This document shows positions 1-7,770 of a DNA stretch of 48,795 nt, piece after piece. This DNA comes from Marinospirillum sp. (GTDB lineage Bacteria > Pseudomonadota > Gammaproteobacteria > Pseudomonadales > Halomonadaceae). The notes beneath the pieces are model-generated. The model made no database searches, was not told the DNA's origin, and saw only the letters and a list, made by a program, of their open reading frames with translations. The stretch covers positions 1-48,795 of the forward strand of contig NZ_JACUUA010000007.1 in NCBI RefSeq assembly GCF_014859565.1, given 5' to 3'. How positions within the stretch are numbered: the stretch's first letter is position 1; each line of letters opens with the position of its first letter. The position numbers and the translations under genes are program-made.

Positions 1-67
1 TGAGGAGCTTTGCAACTACGGTGCTATTGCATCATGAAACTGTCTGAACCATTGTGAGGGTTAAGTT

Positions 68-358
68 ATGAAAAAGAAACTGGCACAGTTTGATGCTGCC
101 GAGTACCTCGACAACGAAGAGGTTATAGCGGAGTACCTGAACACGGCTCTTGAAGACGAAAATCCTGATGTTTTTCTTGTTGCCATTAGCGACGTCGCCA
201 AGTCGCGTGGTATGGCGCAACTTGCCAAAGATACAGGCTTGGGTCGTGAAAGCCTTTACAAGGCGCTGGCGCCTGGCGCAAAACCACGCTATGACACTAT
301 ATTGAAACTGATCCGCGCCCTTGGTGTGGAGTTGCACGCTACGCCAGCGCACAAGTAA
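68..358 (+). CDS. HigA-like addiction-module antitoxin (HTH)
   Basis: A 96-residue protein of the 'addiction module antidote' family, whose members neutralise RelE/HigB-type mRNA interferases and repress their own operon through a helix-turn-helix. The C-terminal half (about residues 50-92) shows the family HTH with the string GLGRESLYKAL followed by a typical TILKLIRALGVEL helix. The start is supported by a GAGGG ribosome-binding site 7-8 nt upstream. In this family the toxin gene normally precedes the antitoxin. The 67 bases before this start hold no recognisable toxin end (frames stop at 37 and 47), so the toxin either lies before the window, is degraded, or is absent. Family call is firm; whether it is a functional module is unknown. 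Confidence 0.8.
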   Translation: MKKKLAQFDAAEYLDNEEVIAEYLNTALEDENPDVFLVAISDVAKSRGMAQLAKDTGLGRESLYKALAPGAKPRYDTILKLIRALGVELHATPAHK

Positions 359-427
359 GTGCAGGCCAACTCTAACCAATCGCATCACGTCGCCGTTAAT
401 GATGCAGATGTGTGTGTAATGTTATCC

Positions 428-490
428 ATGAACAGTAAAGACATCATCAAGAAGCTGAAGATTCTTGCTTGCCTTGACCGCACCTGTTAA
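428..490 (+). pseudogene. hicA toxin remnant (N-terminal 20 codons)
   Basis: The short frame begins MNSKDIIKKLK, the canonical N-terminus of HicA mRNA-interferase toxins, which then normally continue with a GW..R..GSHHQF segment. Here the frame diverges after about 11 residues and stops at 488-490, so the catalytic histidine region is gone. No hicB antitoxin follows; the next gene is an unrelated Phd-type antitoxin. This reads as a decayed toxin fragment between two other toxin-antitoxin loci. The match is short, so the assignment is moderately secure. Confidence 0.5.
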
Positions 491-533
491 CTGGTGCTAT
501 TAATGGTGCTCAAGCGTTGACTGGGTAATTGTT

Positions 534-803
534 ATGCAAGTGAAATTTTCCGAGGATGTTGTTCCTCTATCAGACCTGAAGATCAATCCCGGAAAGGTGG
601 TTGGTCGAGCGCAGGAGACACATCGTCCAATCCTGCTGACCAGTCGAGGTCGCGGCATTGCTGTTGTTCAGGGGCTAGAGGATTATGAGAGAACCACAGA
701 GGAATTGCGGTTTGTAAAGGCGGTGGTGCAGGGGCTTATGGATGTTCGTGATGGCAACACCCTGTCGTTAGAGGATGCCAGGAAAGCGCTGGGCATCAAG
801 TAA
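534..803 (+). CDS. Phd/YefM-type antitoxin
   Basis: An 89-residue protein of the Phd/YefM fold: an N-terminal DNA-binding part with the family pattern VVPLSDLKINPGKVV...RPILLTSRGRGIAVVQ (about residues 10-46), followed by a short toxin-wrapping C-terminus. Such proteins bind and inhibit a RelE/ParE-fold toxin and autorepress the operon. The toxin gene begins at the base immediately after the stop codon, so translation is almost certainly coupled. The ATG at 534 is the natural start, although only a weak ribosome-binding site is visible. Confidence 0.85.
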   Translation: MQVKFSEDVVPLSDLKINPGKVVGRAQETHRPILLTSRGRGIAVVQGLEDYERTTEELRFVKAVVQGLMDVRDGNTLSLEDARKALGIK

Positions 804-1103
804 ATGGAATTACGCATTGCACAGTCTGCTCTTGAGGACTTACTGGCCATTCAGGAGTACTACAGAGAGCTGGATGCGCCACATATCGGTGATGATTTCG
901 TGACTGCTATTCTGGAGCATAGCGAAATGCTTCAACTCCACCCTGATGCTGGCCGAGTTGTTCCTGAATTTAACCTGGATCATATTCGCGAATTGATTCA
1001 CACACCATTTCGGGTTGTCTACTTCAGGCAGGCCAAAGAAGTTTTGCTTATCCGAGTCTGGCGGAGCGAGAGGCAACTTAAGTTGCCAGATAACAAAATA
1101 TAA
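804..1103 (+). CDS. ParE/RelE-superfamily toxin
   Basis: A 99-residue toxin of the ParE/RelE fold. It has an N-terminal helical hairpin ([16 protein letters not shown]), the GR.VPE motif near residue 50, an IREL.....RVVYF strand pair near residues 61-73 and the terminal VWRSERQL strand. ParE members poison DNA gyrase and RelE members cleave mRNA; the IREL..PFRVVY and R-rich tail are closer to ParE, but the target cannot be decided from sequence. The start codon abuts the antitoxin stop codon with no spacer, and toxin and antitoxin lengths are normal, so the pair looks intact. Confidence 0.82.
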   Translation: MELRIAQSALEDLLAIQEYYRELDAPHIGDDFVTAILEHSEMLQLHPDAGRVVPEFNLDHIRELIHTPFRVVYFRQAKEVLLIRVWRSERQLKLPDNKI

Positions 1104-1225
1104 TCTCTATTCAGGGTATAGATATATTTTTTAATCGTGTGGGAATAGGCAAACCTGCACCACTAAAGGTGAATTTAGCTGGCTTTTGGTCTCGTCGAAT
1201 AGATGATACGAACAGGTTGGTGTAT

Positions 1226-1260
1226 GCATAGGCACTTCGTGCTATGCGCATGGCCATGCG
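1226..1260. repeat. Tandem hairpin and palindrome at a convergent gene junction
   Basis: Positions 1226-1247 form a stem-loop (GCATA + GCAC, loop TTC, GTGC + TATGC with one bulged G). It is followed directly by the perfect 14-bp palindrome CGCATGGCCATGCG at 1247-1260. The pair lies between the ends of the convergent parE-like and fapA-like genes. No T-run follows on either strand, so it is not a classic intrinsic terminator. A processing or transcription-stalling structure is possible. Confidence 0.5.
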
Positions 1261-1303
1261 TACGCAAGACTTTAACCATGGCTGTCTAGCAGGCTCTATC
1301 CGC

Positions 1304-2983
1304 TCACTGCTTTGGAAACACCTTGTCGTCTTGCAGTACAAAGGTGACCTTGTCGAGTTCGTGATTCACTTCATACTTTTTACCAGCAATGATGATCTGG
1401 GTGCCGGGGTAGGCGCGGCGGTTGACGGTGATTCTGGCGGCATAAAAGCGTTTTAATTCACTTTCCGCCAGGCTGATGCGGGTGTTGAGTTCTCTTTGTC
1501 TGGCCTGGATGTTTTCCTTGGTCTGAATCAGTTTGTCTTTCATTTTGATCATCTGCTGGCGACCTTGCTGGCGGGTTTTGCGTGTCATCTCCAGTAGTTT
1601 GTATTTTTGATCTTCAATCTGGTTGAGTTTAGCCAATAACTCGGTATAGGTTTCCTGCTGCTGGGCGCATTCACCTACTTCCAGTTCCATTTCGCTGTAG
1701 GCCACCGCGCCGCAGGTGTTCAGTTCGATGTAGTCCACGGCTTTCAGGCGACCACCCACCGCCTGCCCCTTGCCAAGGATTTGAATGTAGTTGCCGGCCA
1801 CCAGGCTGGAGTGCATGACCTGATTATTGATAATAATTTCTTGTCCGGCTTCCAGCATGGCTTCGTGGGCAAAACGTGCCTTGATGCTGCATTCGGCTTT
1901 TAAGGCGGCTTTTTCGGATAGGTACTGGGCATCCTTGTGCCCGATGGCACCACCGAGCAGTTCAATATGACCACCGGCTTTAATAAAGGCAGCATCCACA
2001 CCGCCACCGATTTTGATATCACCGGTGGCAACCACTTGCATGCCGTCGCGGACATCCCCCTTGATTTCGATGCTGCCGCGATAACGGATATGACCAGTTT
2101 CCACATCCACCTGGTTGATTTTTAATACCTGCTCAATCTGGGCACCCTTGTCATACAGCACCGGCATACCGGCAACAGCTGAAACCAGCAGGTTTTCATC
2201 ACTATCAGCAACCTTTACCGTGGCATCCTTGATTTTAAATTGCAGATCCTTGCCATCTTTGGCACGAACGGTTTTGCCGGTGACTGTCCAGCCGGGTTTG
2301 CCTTTGGTGGGGGGGTAGCGGCGCAGCAGTGGGGTATCTTCTTCAATAAAAGGAAAGTCACCTTTTTCCAGAAAGTTGACTCTGCCATGTTCATCTTTAA
2401 TGGGGCGACGGTCAGAGGCATCCTTGATCAGGGTTTCAATTCTTCCATCAACACCGGCTTCGTGGCCTTCGCCATAAGCAATAACGGTGCAGTACACCTG
2501 ATCGGTGTTTCTCAGTTCTTCGGCTAGTTTAGGGCTGAGCAGTTGTTCCAGTGCGTCATCCAGCAGCCCGCGTGTGACTTTGGATTTTTTTAACAGCTGA
2601 TCCAGTTTGCTGCGATCTATCGACGCACCGCGCCCCTGGGCACCGTGCAGCACCATACCGGCCAGCAGTTTGTTGGGACTGACAAAAACATCCAGATGCG
2701 CATCAGTGGGAATGCTGACACAGACTTCGCGGGGATCACGGCGGCGTACGGCATCCAGCAATACAGCAACCGCTTCACCGATCAGTGGAAAATCCTCTGG
2801 CAGAAAGTCTGCCTGATAAGTCAGGTAGGCAAATTGTTCTTTGCTCAGCTCTCGGGTGGTGTCCAGCGGATTAAACTCCACCCAGAGTTCGTTGTTGTCT
2901 TTCAGGTGATAAGCCAGCCCCAAATCCAATGCTGAGGGCAGTTCCGTTGAGCTGTTAGTTTCACTGGCTTGTTTCTTGTCCAT
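1304..2983 (-). CDS. FapA/DUF342 family protein
   Basis: A 559-residue member of the FapA (DUF342, flagellar assembly protein A-like) family. An N-terminal FapA domain spans about residues 60-250. A right-handed beta-helix follows, visible as regularly spaced GGI/GGV/GN repeats (IEIKGDVRDG, IKIGGGVDAA, IELLGGAIG, about residues 290-400). A Lys/Gln-rich coiled coil follows (about 440-510) and then a short C-terminal beta segment. The start was set to the ATG at 2983, 24 codons inside the longest frame, because AAGGTGG lies just upstream and the domain begins there. In Vibrio vulnificus FapA helps polar flagellar localisation, but no flagellar genes are near, so a role here is inference. Confidence 0.8.
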   Translation of the reverse strand: MDKKQASETNSSTELPSALDLGLAYHLKDNNELWVEFNPLDTTRELSKEQFAYLTYQADFLPEDFPLIGEAVAVLLDAVRRRDPREVCVSIPTDAHLDVFVSPNKLLAGMVLHGAQGRGASIDRSKLDQLLKKSKVTRGLLDDALEQLLSPKLAEELRNTDQVYCTVIAYGEGHEAGVDGRIETLIKDASDRRPIKDEHGRVNFLEKGDFPFIEEDTPLLRRYPPTKGKPGWTVTGKTVRAKDGKDLQFKIKDATVKVADSDENLLVSAVAGMPVLYDKGAQIEQVLKINQVDVETGHIRYRGSIEIKGDVRDGMQVVATGDIKIGGGVDAAFIKAGGHIELLGGAIGHKDAQYLSEKAALKAECSIKARFAHEAMLEAGQEIIINNQVMHSSLVAGNYIQILGKGQAVGGRLKAVDYIELNTCGAVAYSEMELEVGECAQQQETYTELLAKLNQIEDQKYKLLEMTRKTRQQGRQQMIKMKDKLIQTKENIQARQRELNTRISLAESELKRFYAARITVNRRAYPGTQIIIAGKKYEVNHELDKVTFVLQDDKVFPKQ

Positions 2984-3122
2984 ATATCCACCTTGTTCAA
3001 AACTGTAGACAACAAAATTAACATGATTTTGAAATGCTTTAAATAAGGTCCACAAACCCTGCTTCGGCGGTTTTTTTTGTTTAAGCTACACTGGGATCAC
3101 TATTCAATATAAGGAGCACCTC

Positions 3123-3989
3123 ATGAATCCAGAAGTTGAAGCCTTCTTTGATCAGGATACCTATACCTACAGTTATCTACTGCGTGACCCACAAAACAAC
3201 TCTTGTGCACTGGTGGATTCGGTGCTGGACTTTGATCCTGCTTCCGGCAATACCGGCACAAGCAGTGCTGATCAGTTGATTGCCAGAGTTCGGGAGCTGG
3301 ATTTAACTGTGGAATGGATTCTGGAAACCCACGTTCATGCTGATCATTTGTCTGCTGCGCCCTATTTAAAAAGCAAGCTGGGCGGAAAGCTCGGCATTGG
3401 TGCTGAAATTATCCAAGTGCAGCAGGTGTTTGCCAACTTGTTTAACACTGGTGCTGACTTTGCACGTGATGGTAGCCAGTTTGACCGGCTGTTTGTTGAT
3501 GGTGATGTGTTTAATATCGGGCAACTGCAGTGCCGAGTGATACACACTCCGGGTCATACACCGGCCTGTCTGACTTATCTGATCGGTGATGCAGGGTTTG
3601 TGGGTGACACCCTGTTTATGCCGGATTATGGTACGGCTCGTTGTGATTTTCCCGGTGGTAATGCCGCCATCCTGTATCATTCCATCCAGAAAATTTTTGC
3701 CCTGCCGGATACAACACGCTTGTTTATGTGTCATGACTATCTGGCACCGGGGCGTGATGAGTATCAATATGAAACCAGCGTGGCGGAAGAAAAAGCCAAT
3801 AACATTCATGTGGGTGGCGGTAAAACGGCAGAGGAGTTTATCAAAATGCGAACTGAACGGGATGCAACCCTGGCGATGCCGCATCTGATTCTGCCTTCGG
3901 TGCAGATCAACATGCGTGCCGGACAGTTTCCTCCACCGGAGGCTAATGGTGTAAGCTATCTCAAACTTCCCCTGAATCAGTTTAAATAA
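3123..3989 (+). CDS. Persulfide dioxygenase-like MBL-fold hydrolase (Blh/ETHE1 type)
   Basis: A 288-residue metallo-beta-lactamase-fold enzyme of the Blh/ETHE1 persulfide-dioxygenase group, which oxidises glutathione persulfide to sulfite. Metal-binding residues are visible: the THVHADH motif (H70, H72, D74, H75), H145 in HTPGHTPAC, D162 in GDTLF and H204 in CHDY. The sequence DYGTARCDFPGG after D162 is typical of this subgroup. The ATG at 3123 is preceded by a strong AAGGAG. A DUF442 sulfurtransferase follows after 10 bp and a SulP transporter after that, the same set as the BigR-controlled sulfide-detoxification operons of Xylella and Agrobacterium. No bigR repressor gene is present here. 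Confidence 0.85.
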   Translation: MNPEVEAFFDQDTYTYSYLLRDPQNNSCALVDSVLDFDPASGNTGTSSADQLIARVRELDLTVEWILETHVHADHLSAAPYLKSKLGGKLGIGAEIIQVQQVFANLFNTGADFARDGSQFDRLFVDGDVFNIGQLQCRVIHTPGHTPACLTYLIGDAGFVGDTLFMPDYGTARCDFPGGNAAILYHSIQKIFALPDTTRLFMCHDYLAPGRDEYQYETSVAEEKANNIHVGGGKTAEEFIKMRTERDATLAMPHLILPSVQINMRAGQFPPPEANGVSYLKLPLNQFK

Positions 3990-3999
3990 GGAGCCTGTT

Positions 4000-4425
4000 A
4001 TGGCTGAATTACCTGCAATGCGTCAACTGGAAGAAAATCTGCGTACCTGTGGTCAACTGACTACTGGCCAGATTCGTGAACTGGCTGCCGAAGGTGTAAA
4101 AACCCTGATTTTTAACCGCCCTGATCATGAAGAAGCGGATCAGCCCAGCACCCTTGAACTGCAAGCGCTGGCTGAGTCACTGGGTATGCAGTGGGTACAC
4201 CAGCCGGTGGTTTCCGGGCAGGTGACGGATGAACAGGGTGTTGAGTTTGGTCGTATTTATGCCGCAGCACCCAAGCCGGTAGTGGCTTTTTGTCGGACGG
4301 GTGCACGTTGTGGATGCCTCTGGGCACTGAGCCGTAAGGATCAACAGCCCGGTCAGGAGCTGGTTGCACAGCTGCAGAAAGCAGGGTTTGATCTGCCTGA
4401 TTTTTTCAAGCGCCTGACCAGCTGA
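4000..4425 (+). CDS. DUF442 rhodanese-like sulfurtransferase (Blh N-domain type)
   Basis: A 141-residue protein of the DUF442 family (phosphatase-like fold, sulfurtransferase activity). In many bacteria it is fused to the N-terminus of the persulfide dioxygenase as Blh; here it is a separate downstream gene. The active-site loop is CRTGARC at residues 98-104, with C98 as expected nucleophile and R103 as anion-binding arginine. Most relatives have Ser or Thr after that arginine, so the second cysteine (C104) is unusual. GGAG precedes the ATG by 7 nt. It probably passes sulfane sulfur to glutathione for the neighbouring dioxygenase, or removes thiosulfate. Family assignment is secure, substrate is inferred. 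Confidence 0.82.
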   Translation: MAELPAMRQLEENLRTCGQLTTGQIRELAAEGVKTLIFNRPDHEEADQPSTLELQALAESLGMQWVHQPVVSGQVTDEQGVEFGRIYAAAPKPVVAFCRTGARCGCLWALSRKDQQPGQELVAQLQKAGFDLPDFFKRLTS

Positions 4426-4446
4426 TTGCGGAGTTCGACACCCAGC

Positions 4447-6189
4447 ATGAAGCAACACGGAGCAGATTTCAAAACACTGCAAGGCACGGCCATGCAGCAG
4501 GGTTTGTGGGGTCTGTTCCGACACCGCATTTATAATTTGGCGATGTTGCGTCAGGATGCCACTGCTGCGCTGATTGTCAGTCTGCTGCTGATACCCCAGA
4601 GCTTGGCCTATGCCCTGCTAGCCGGCCTGCCACTGCAAGCCGGCTTGTATGCCAGCATTCTGCCTGCTATGGCTTATGCCCTGTTTGGCACCAGCGGGGT
4701 ATTGGCCGTTGGGCCGGTGGCCATCACCTCCCTGCTGACGTTTAGTGCACTCAGTCCGCTGGCAATGCCGGGTAGTGCTGAGTATGTGGCACTGGCTATT
4801 TTGCTGGCACTTTTATCCGGTGGCTGTTTGTTGCTGATGGGTGCGCTGCGGATGGGTTTTCTGGCTAACTTTTTAAGCCATCCCGTCATGTCGGCATTTG
4901 TTAGTGCTTCAGCTTTGATTATTCTGCTGGGGCAGTTAAAAGGTGTGACTGGCATCCCGCTGCAGAGCGGCACCCTGCAAACTCTGCTGCTGAGTTTTTA
5001 TCATGGGATGGGAACTCTGCATCTGAACACCCTGTTGCTGAGCAGTTTTTTTCTGGCTTTTCTTTACTGGGCCAGGCACTCCATGGCTGGATTGCTAATG
5101 AAGTATGGCCTGTCACAGTCTGCTGCCAATCTGACTTCACGCATGGCTCCCATGCTGTTGTTGCTGGTCGCTACTGCCGGAGTGGCTTTTTTTAAGCTGG
5201 ATCAGGCTGGAATCAAAGTAGTGGGCGAGCTACCTATTGGTTTACCGCTGTTGCAGCTGCCGAGCATCACAGCGGAAGTGCTGCTGTTGCTGTTACCTAT
5301 GGCCGTGATGATCAGTCTGGTGGGTTTTGCTGAATCGGTTGCCATTGCCCGCACCTTTGCTGCCCGTCGCCGTCAGCAGGTTAATTCCAATCGTGAGTTA
5401 CTGGGGTTAGGTGTTGCCAATCTGGCTGCGGGGCTGTCGGCCAGTTTTCCTGTCACGGGTGGATTGTCCCGTAGCGTCGTGAATCATGATGCTGGGTCCA
5501 TCACCCCCATGGCCAGCATCCTCACCGGACTGGGCATGTTGTTGGTGTTGTTTTTTCTGACTGGCTGGCTGTATTACTTGCCACAGGCGATGTTATCCGC
5601 AGTAATCATGGTTGCCGTCTTTTCACTGATTGACTGGAAACAGCTGCCCTATTTGTGGCGTTACAGTCGTGGTGATGCACTGGCCTGGCTGGCAACCGCG
5701 ATGGGGGTGCTGTTTCTGGGTATCGAGCTGGGGTTGATGCTGGGTGTAATGGTGTCACTGGCCAGTTGGCTGGCAAAAAACAGTCGCCCGCATGTGGCGG
5801 TGGTGGGTCGCTTGCCCGGCACGGAGCATTACCGCAATGTACAGCGTTATGATGTTGAGCTGCATCCGAGCATTCTGTCACTGCGGATTGATGAAAGTCT
5901 GATGTTTGCCAATGCTCAGGAAGTGGAACAACGGGTGCTGGATGAAGTTGGACAACGTCCGGAATTACAACATGTCATTCTGATGGGTTCCGGCATCAAT
6001 CACATTGATGCCAGTGGTGTGGAAGTGCTGGAGCAGCTGAACCGCCTGTTAAAAGAGCAGGGAGTGTTATTGCACCTATCCGAGATCAAAGGGCCGGTGC
6101 TGGATCGCCTGAAGCTGATTGATTTTCCGAAACACCTGACCGGGCAGGTGTTTCTGACTCAGCATCAGGCAATGCAGGCATTAAGCTGA
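4447..6189 (+). CDS. SulP family anion transporter with STAS domain
   Basis: About 580 residues. An N-terminal multi-helix SulP membrane domain begins with the signature PQSLAYALLAGLPLQAGLYA and contains the SFPVTGGLSRSVVN loop. A cytoplasmic STAS domain occupies roughly the last 120 residues (HIDASGVEVLEQLN). SulP proteins move sulfate, bicarbonate or other anions; as the third gene of a sulfide-oxidation operon this one may export sulfite or sulfate. Start choice is uncertain. The reading frame is open from a TTG at 4426 touching the previous stop; ATG at 4447 has a GGAG 13 nt upstream; ATG at 4492 has AAGG 7 nt upstream. I took 4447. It ends 2 bp from the convergent thioredoxin gene. Confidence 0.88.
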   Translation: MKQHGADFKTLQGTAMQQGLWGLFRHRIYNLAMLRQDATAALIVSLLLIPQSLAYALLAGLPLQAGLYASILPAMAYALFGTSGVLAVGPVAITSLLTFSALSPLAMPGSAEYVALAILLALLSGGCLLLMGALRMGFLANFLSHPVMSAFVSASALIILLGQLKGVTGIPLQSGTLQTLLLSFYHGMGTLHLNTLLLSSFFLAFLYWARHSMAGLLMKYGLSQSAANLTSRMAPMLLLLVATAGVAFFKLDQAGIKVVGELPIGLPLLQLPSITAEVLLLLLPMAVMISLVGFAESVAIARTFAARRRQQVNSNRELLGLGVANLAAGLSASFPVTGGLSRSVVNHDAGSITPMASILTGLGMLLVLFFLTGWLYYLPQAMLSAVIMVAVFSLIDWKQLPYLWRYSRGDALAWLATAMGVLFLGIELGLMLGVMVSLASWLAKNSRPHVAVVGRLPGTEHYRNVQRYDVELHPSILSLRIDESLMFANAQEVEQRVLDEVGQRPELQHVILMGSGINHIDASGVEVLEQLNRLLKEQGVLLHLSEIKGPVLDRLKLIDFPKHLTGQVFLTQHQAMQALS

Positions 6190-6191
6190 TT

Positions 6192-7040
6192 TTAGTACAT
6201 CAGGGTGTACAGTCTGCGCCGTGAAGACACCACCAGCGGGTTGCCTTCACCCAGGAGCGCAAAGACTTCCAACAGGGTTTTGTGGGCAACACCTTCTTCG
6301 TAAGCCCGATCATCACGCAACAGATTCAGCAGTAACTCCAGTGCTGTTTCATAGTTGGCCTGCACCAGTGCAGCCATGGCTTTCAGGTAACGGGCTTCGC
6401 TGTCATCCCGATCAACCAGTGTTGTCAGCAGCTCAGCAGAGGGTGCTTTTTCAACAAACTGCAATCCGGCAATCAGACCTTTTACTTCCGGGCGAGCCTT
6501 GTCGGCATCCGGCAGTTGATCCAGTACCGAACGAGCATCAGCAGATAAGTTTTTCTGCAGTAATACCCTGGCCAGTTCAATCTGCAGGTCGATGTCATCT
6601 GGCAATTGGCTGATAGCCTGTTGCAGCAGTGTCTGAGCCTGATCCAGATCACCTTCTCCCACCAGCTGTTTGATCTGATCTTTAAAGGCTTCCACCGGAT
6701 TGGTGAGGTGTTGTTTCAGGAAGGTCCGTACTTCACTTTCCGGTTTGGCGCCATTAAATTGATCAACCAGCTGCCCCTGACTCACCAGCATCACGGTGGG
6801 CACACTGCGTACCTGAAACTGTGCGGCTAGCTCCGGCTGTTCTTCAATATTGATTTTGGCAAGGATGAACTGACCGTTGAATTCATGAGCCAGTTTGGTG
6901 AGCACAGGCATCAAAGCTTTGCAGGGGGCACACCAGTCCGCCCAGAAGTCGATCAGAATCGGCTGCTGCATCGAGCCTTCAAGGATCACCTGCTGAAAGT
7001 TTTCCAAGGTGATGTCAATAATATGCGGAGAGCTGCTCAT
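6192..7040 (-). CDS. cnoX: CnoX/YbbN-type thioredoxin-TPR co-chaperone
   Basis: A 282-residue protein with an N-terminal thioredoxin domain (residues 1-110) and a C-terminal helical TPR-like region. The active site is WCAPC (C37, C40), and the cis-proline loop SVPTVM is present. Escherichia coli CnoX (YbbN) has lost the first cysteine, whereas this one keeps both, as in other gammaproteobacteria, so it should be redox-active. CnoX binds hypochlorite-oxidised clients and hands them to GroEL or DnaK. It is monocistronic or co-transcribed with the DUF2628 gene 93 bp upstream. Family assignment is firm; chaperone function is by homology. Confidence 0.87.
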   Translation of the reverse strand: MSSSPHIIDITLENFQQVILEGSMQQPILIDFWADWCAPCKALMPVLTKLAHEFNGQFILAKINIEEQPELAAQFQVRSVPTVMLVSQGQLVDQFNGAKPESEVRTFLKQHLTNPVEAFKDQIKQLVGEGDLDQAQTLLQQAISQLPDDIDLQIELARVLLQKNLSADARSVLDQLPDADKARPEVKGLIAGLQFVEKAPSAELLTTLVDRDDSEARYLKAMAALVQANYETALELLLNLLRDDRAYEEGVAHKTLLEVFALLGEGNPLVVSSRRRLYTLMY

Positions 7041-7133
7041 GAGGTTTCCTGTACCGGCAAAACAAAAGGGTTGCAGGAAATATGGGGGCTGGCAGGCTAA
7101 ATATCAAGCCCCGTTATACTGTTGCGGGTAGGT

Positions 7134-7649
7134 TTAACGCCGTTTCCAGGGTCTGGCATTAAAATCTTGTGGTGGTGGCTGATTGGAATTGGGTGCGGCA
7201 TTGTCACGCACATCACGAAAATCACGGCCAAAGGTGGCAGCCGGTTTGTTGACGGGTTCTTTTGAGTGGCTGGCTTCCGGTTTTTTCACGCTGCGCTTGG
7301 CGGCATTGATGGCGTGAGTGGCAGACTCGGCGCTGATGCGTTTGACCAAGCTGTAACCCTGACGTTCAAAACGATCACAAATCCACTGCTGCCCCTGTAC
7401 CCCTGCCCAGAGTGGCAATAGGCTGATTCCGGCAAGGGATGAGAGCATCACCAGTGGCATATTCAGCATGGCACCGGCTATTGCGCCACCAATCATCATC
7501 AGAAAACCAAAAAAAAGCACAAAAGCCTTGCCCCAGAGGCTGTTGGCAGCGGCCCAGAGAAAACTGGCAAGAAAGGCGCTCACGCTGAAGCCAACGGGTA
7601 CAGCTTGGTAGCCTTTGCTTTTATGGTTATAAACGCGAAAAACCTGCAT
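7134..7649 (-). CDS. DUF2628 membrane protein
   Basis: A 171-residue protein with the DUF2628 opening (MQVFRVYNHKSKGYQAVPVG followed by FSVSAFLASFLWAAANSLWG). There are two to three membrane segments between about residues 22 and 85, then a basic, Pro/Asn-rich cytoplasmic tail ending RPWKRR. The start at 7649 was chosen over the longer open frame because the domain begins there and AGAAGG lies 6 nt upstream. The extended frame would also overlap ettA. Function of DUF2628 proteins is not known. Confidence 0.75.
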   Translation of the reverse strand: MQVFRVYNHKSKGYQAVPVGFSVSAFLASFLWAAANSLWGKAFVLFFGFLMMIGGAIAGAMLNMPLVMLSSLAGISLLPLWAGVQGQQWICDRFERQGYSLVKRISAESATHAINAAKRSVKKPEASHSKEPVNKPAATFGRDFRDVRDNAAPNSNQPPPQDFNARPWKRR

Positions 7650-7770
7650 CCTTTGCCTTCTGGTTGCGTGTTGATTAACCGAACAATTATCCATAATTGA
7701 TGTTGGTTTATTCCAGTACACTTGAGTAACAACTTGTTGCTTGCACGATCCTTGTGCAGGCGCGAGAGCA

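Noticed and set aside
1..67. End of a HigB-type toxin gene before the antitoxin
   Set aside because: Two frames stop at 37 and 47, but neither tail resembles a known toxin C-terminus; too short to call.
359..533. Integron attC site between toxin-antitoxin genes
   Set aside because: No matching GTTRRRY/RYYYAAC pair in the right arrangement and no long imperfect inverted repeat; the gap is better explained by the hicA remnant.
3061..3080. TTCG-loop hairpin with T-run upstream of the metallo-hydrolase gene
   Set aside because: The stem is only about four pairs with mismatches, and no plus-strand gene ends there; not called as a terminator.
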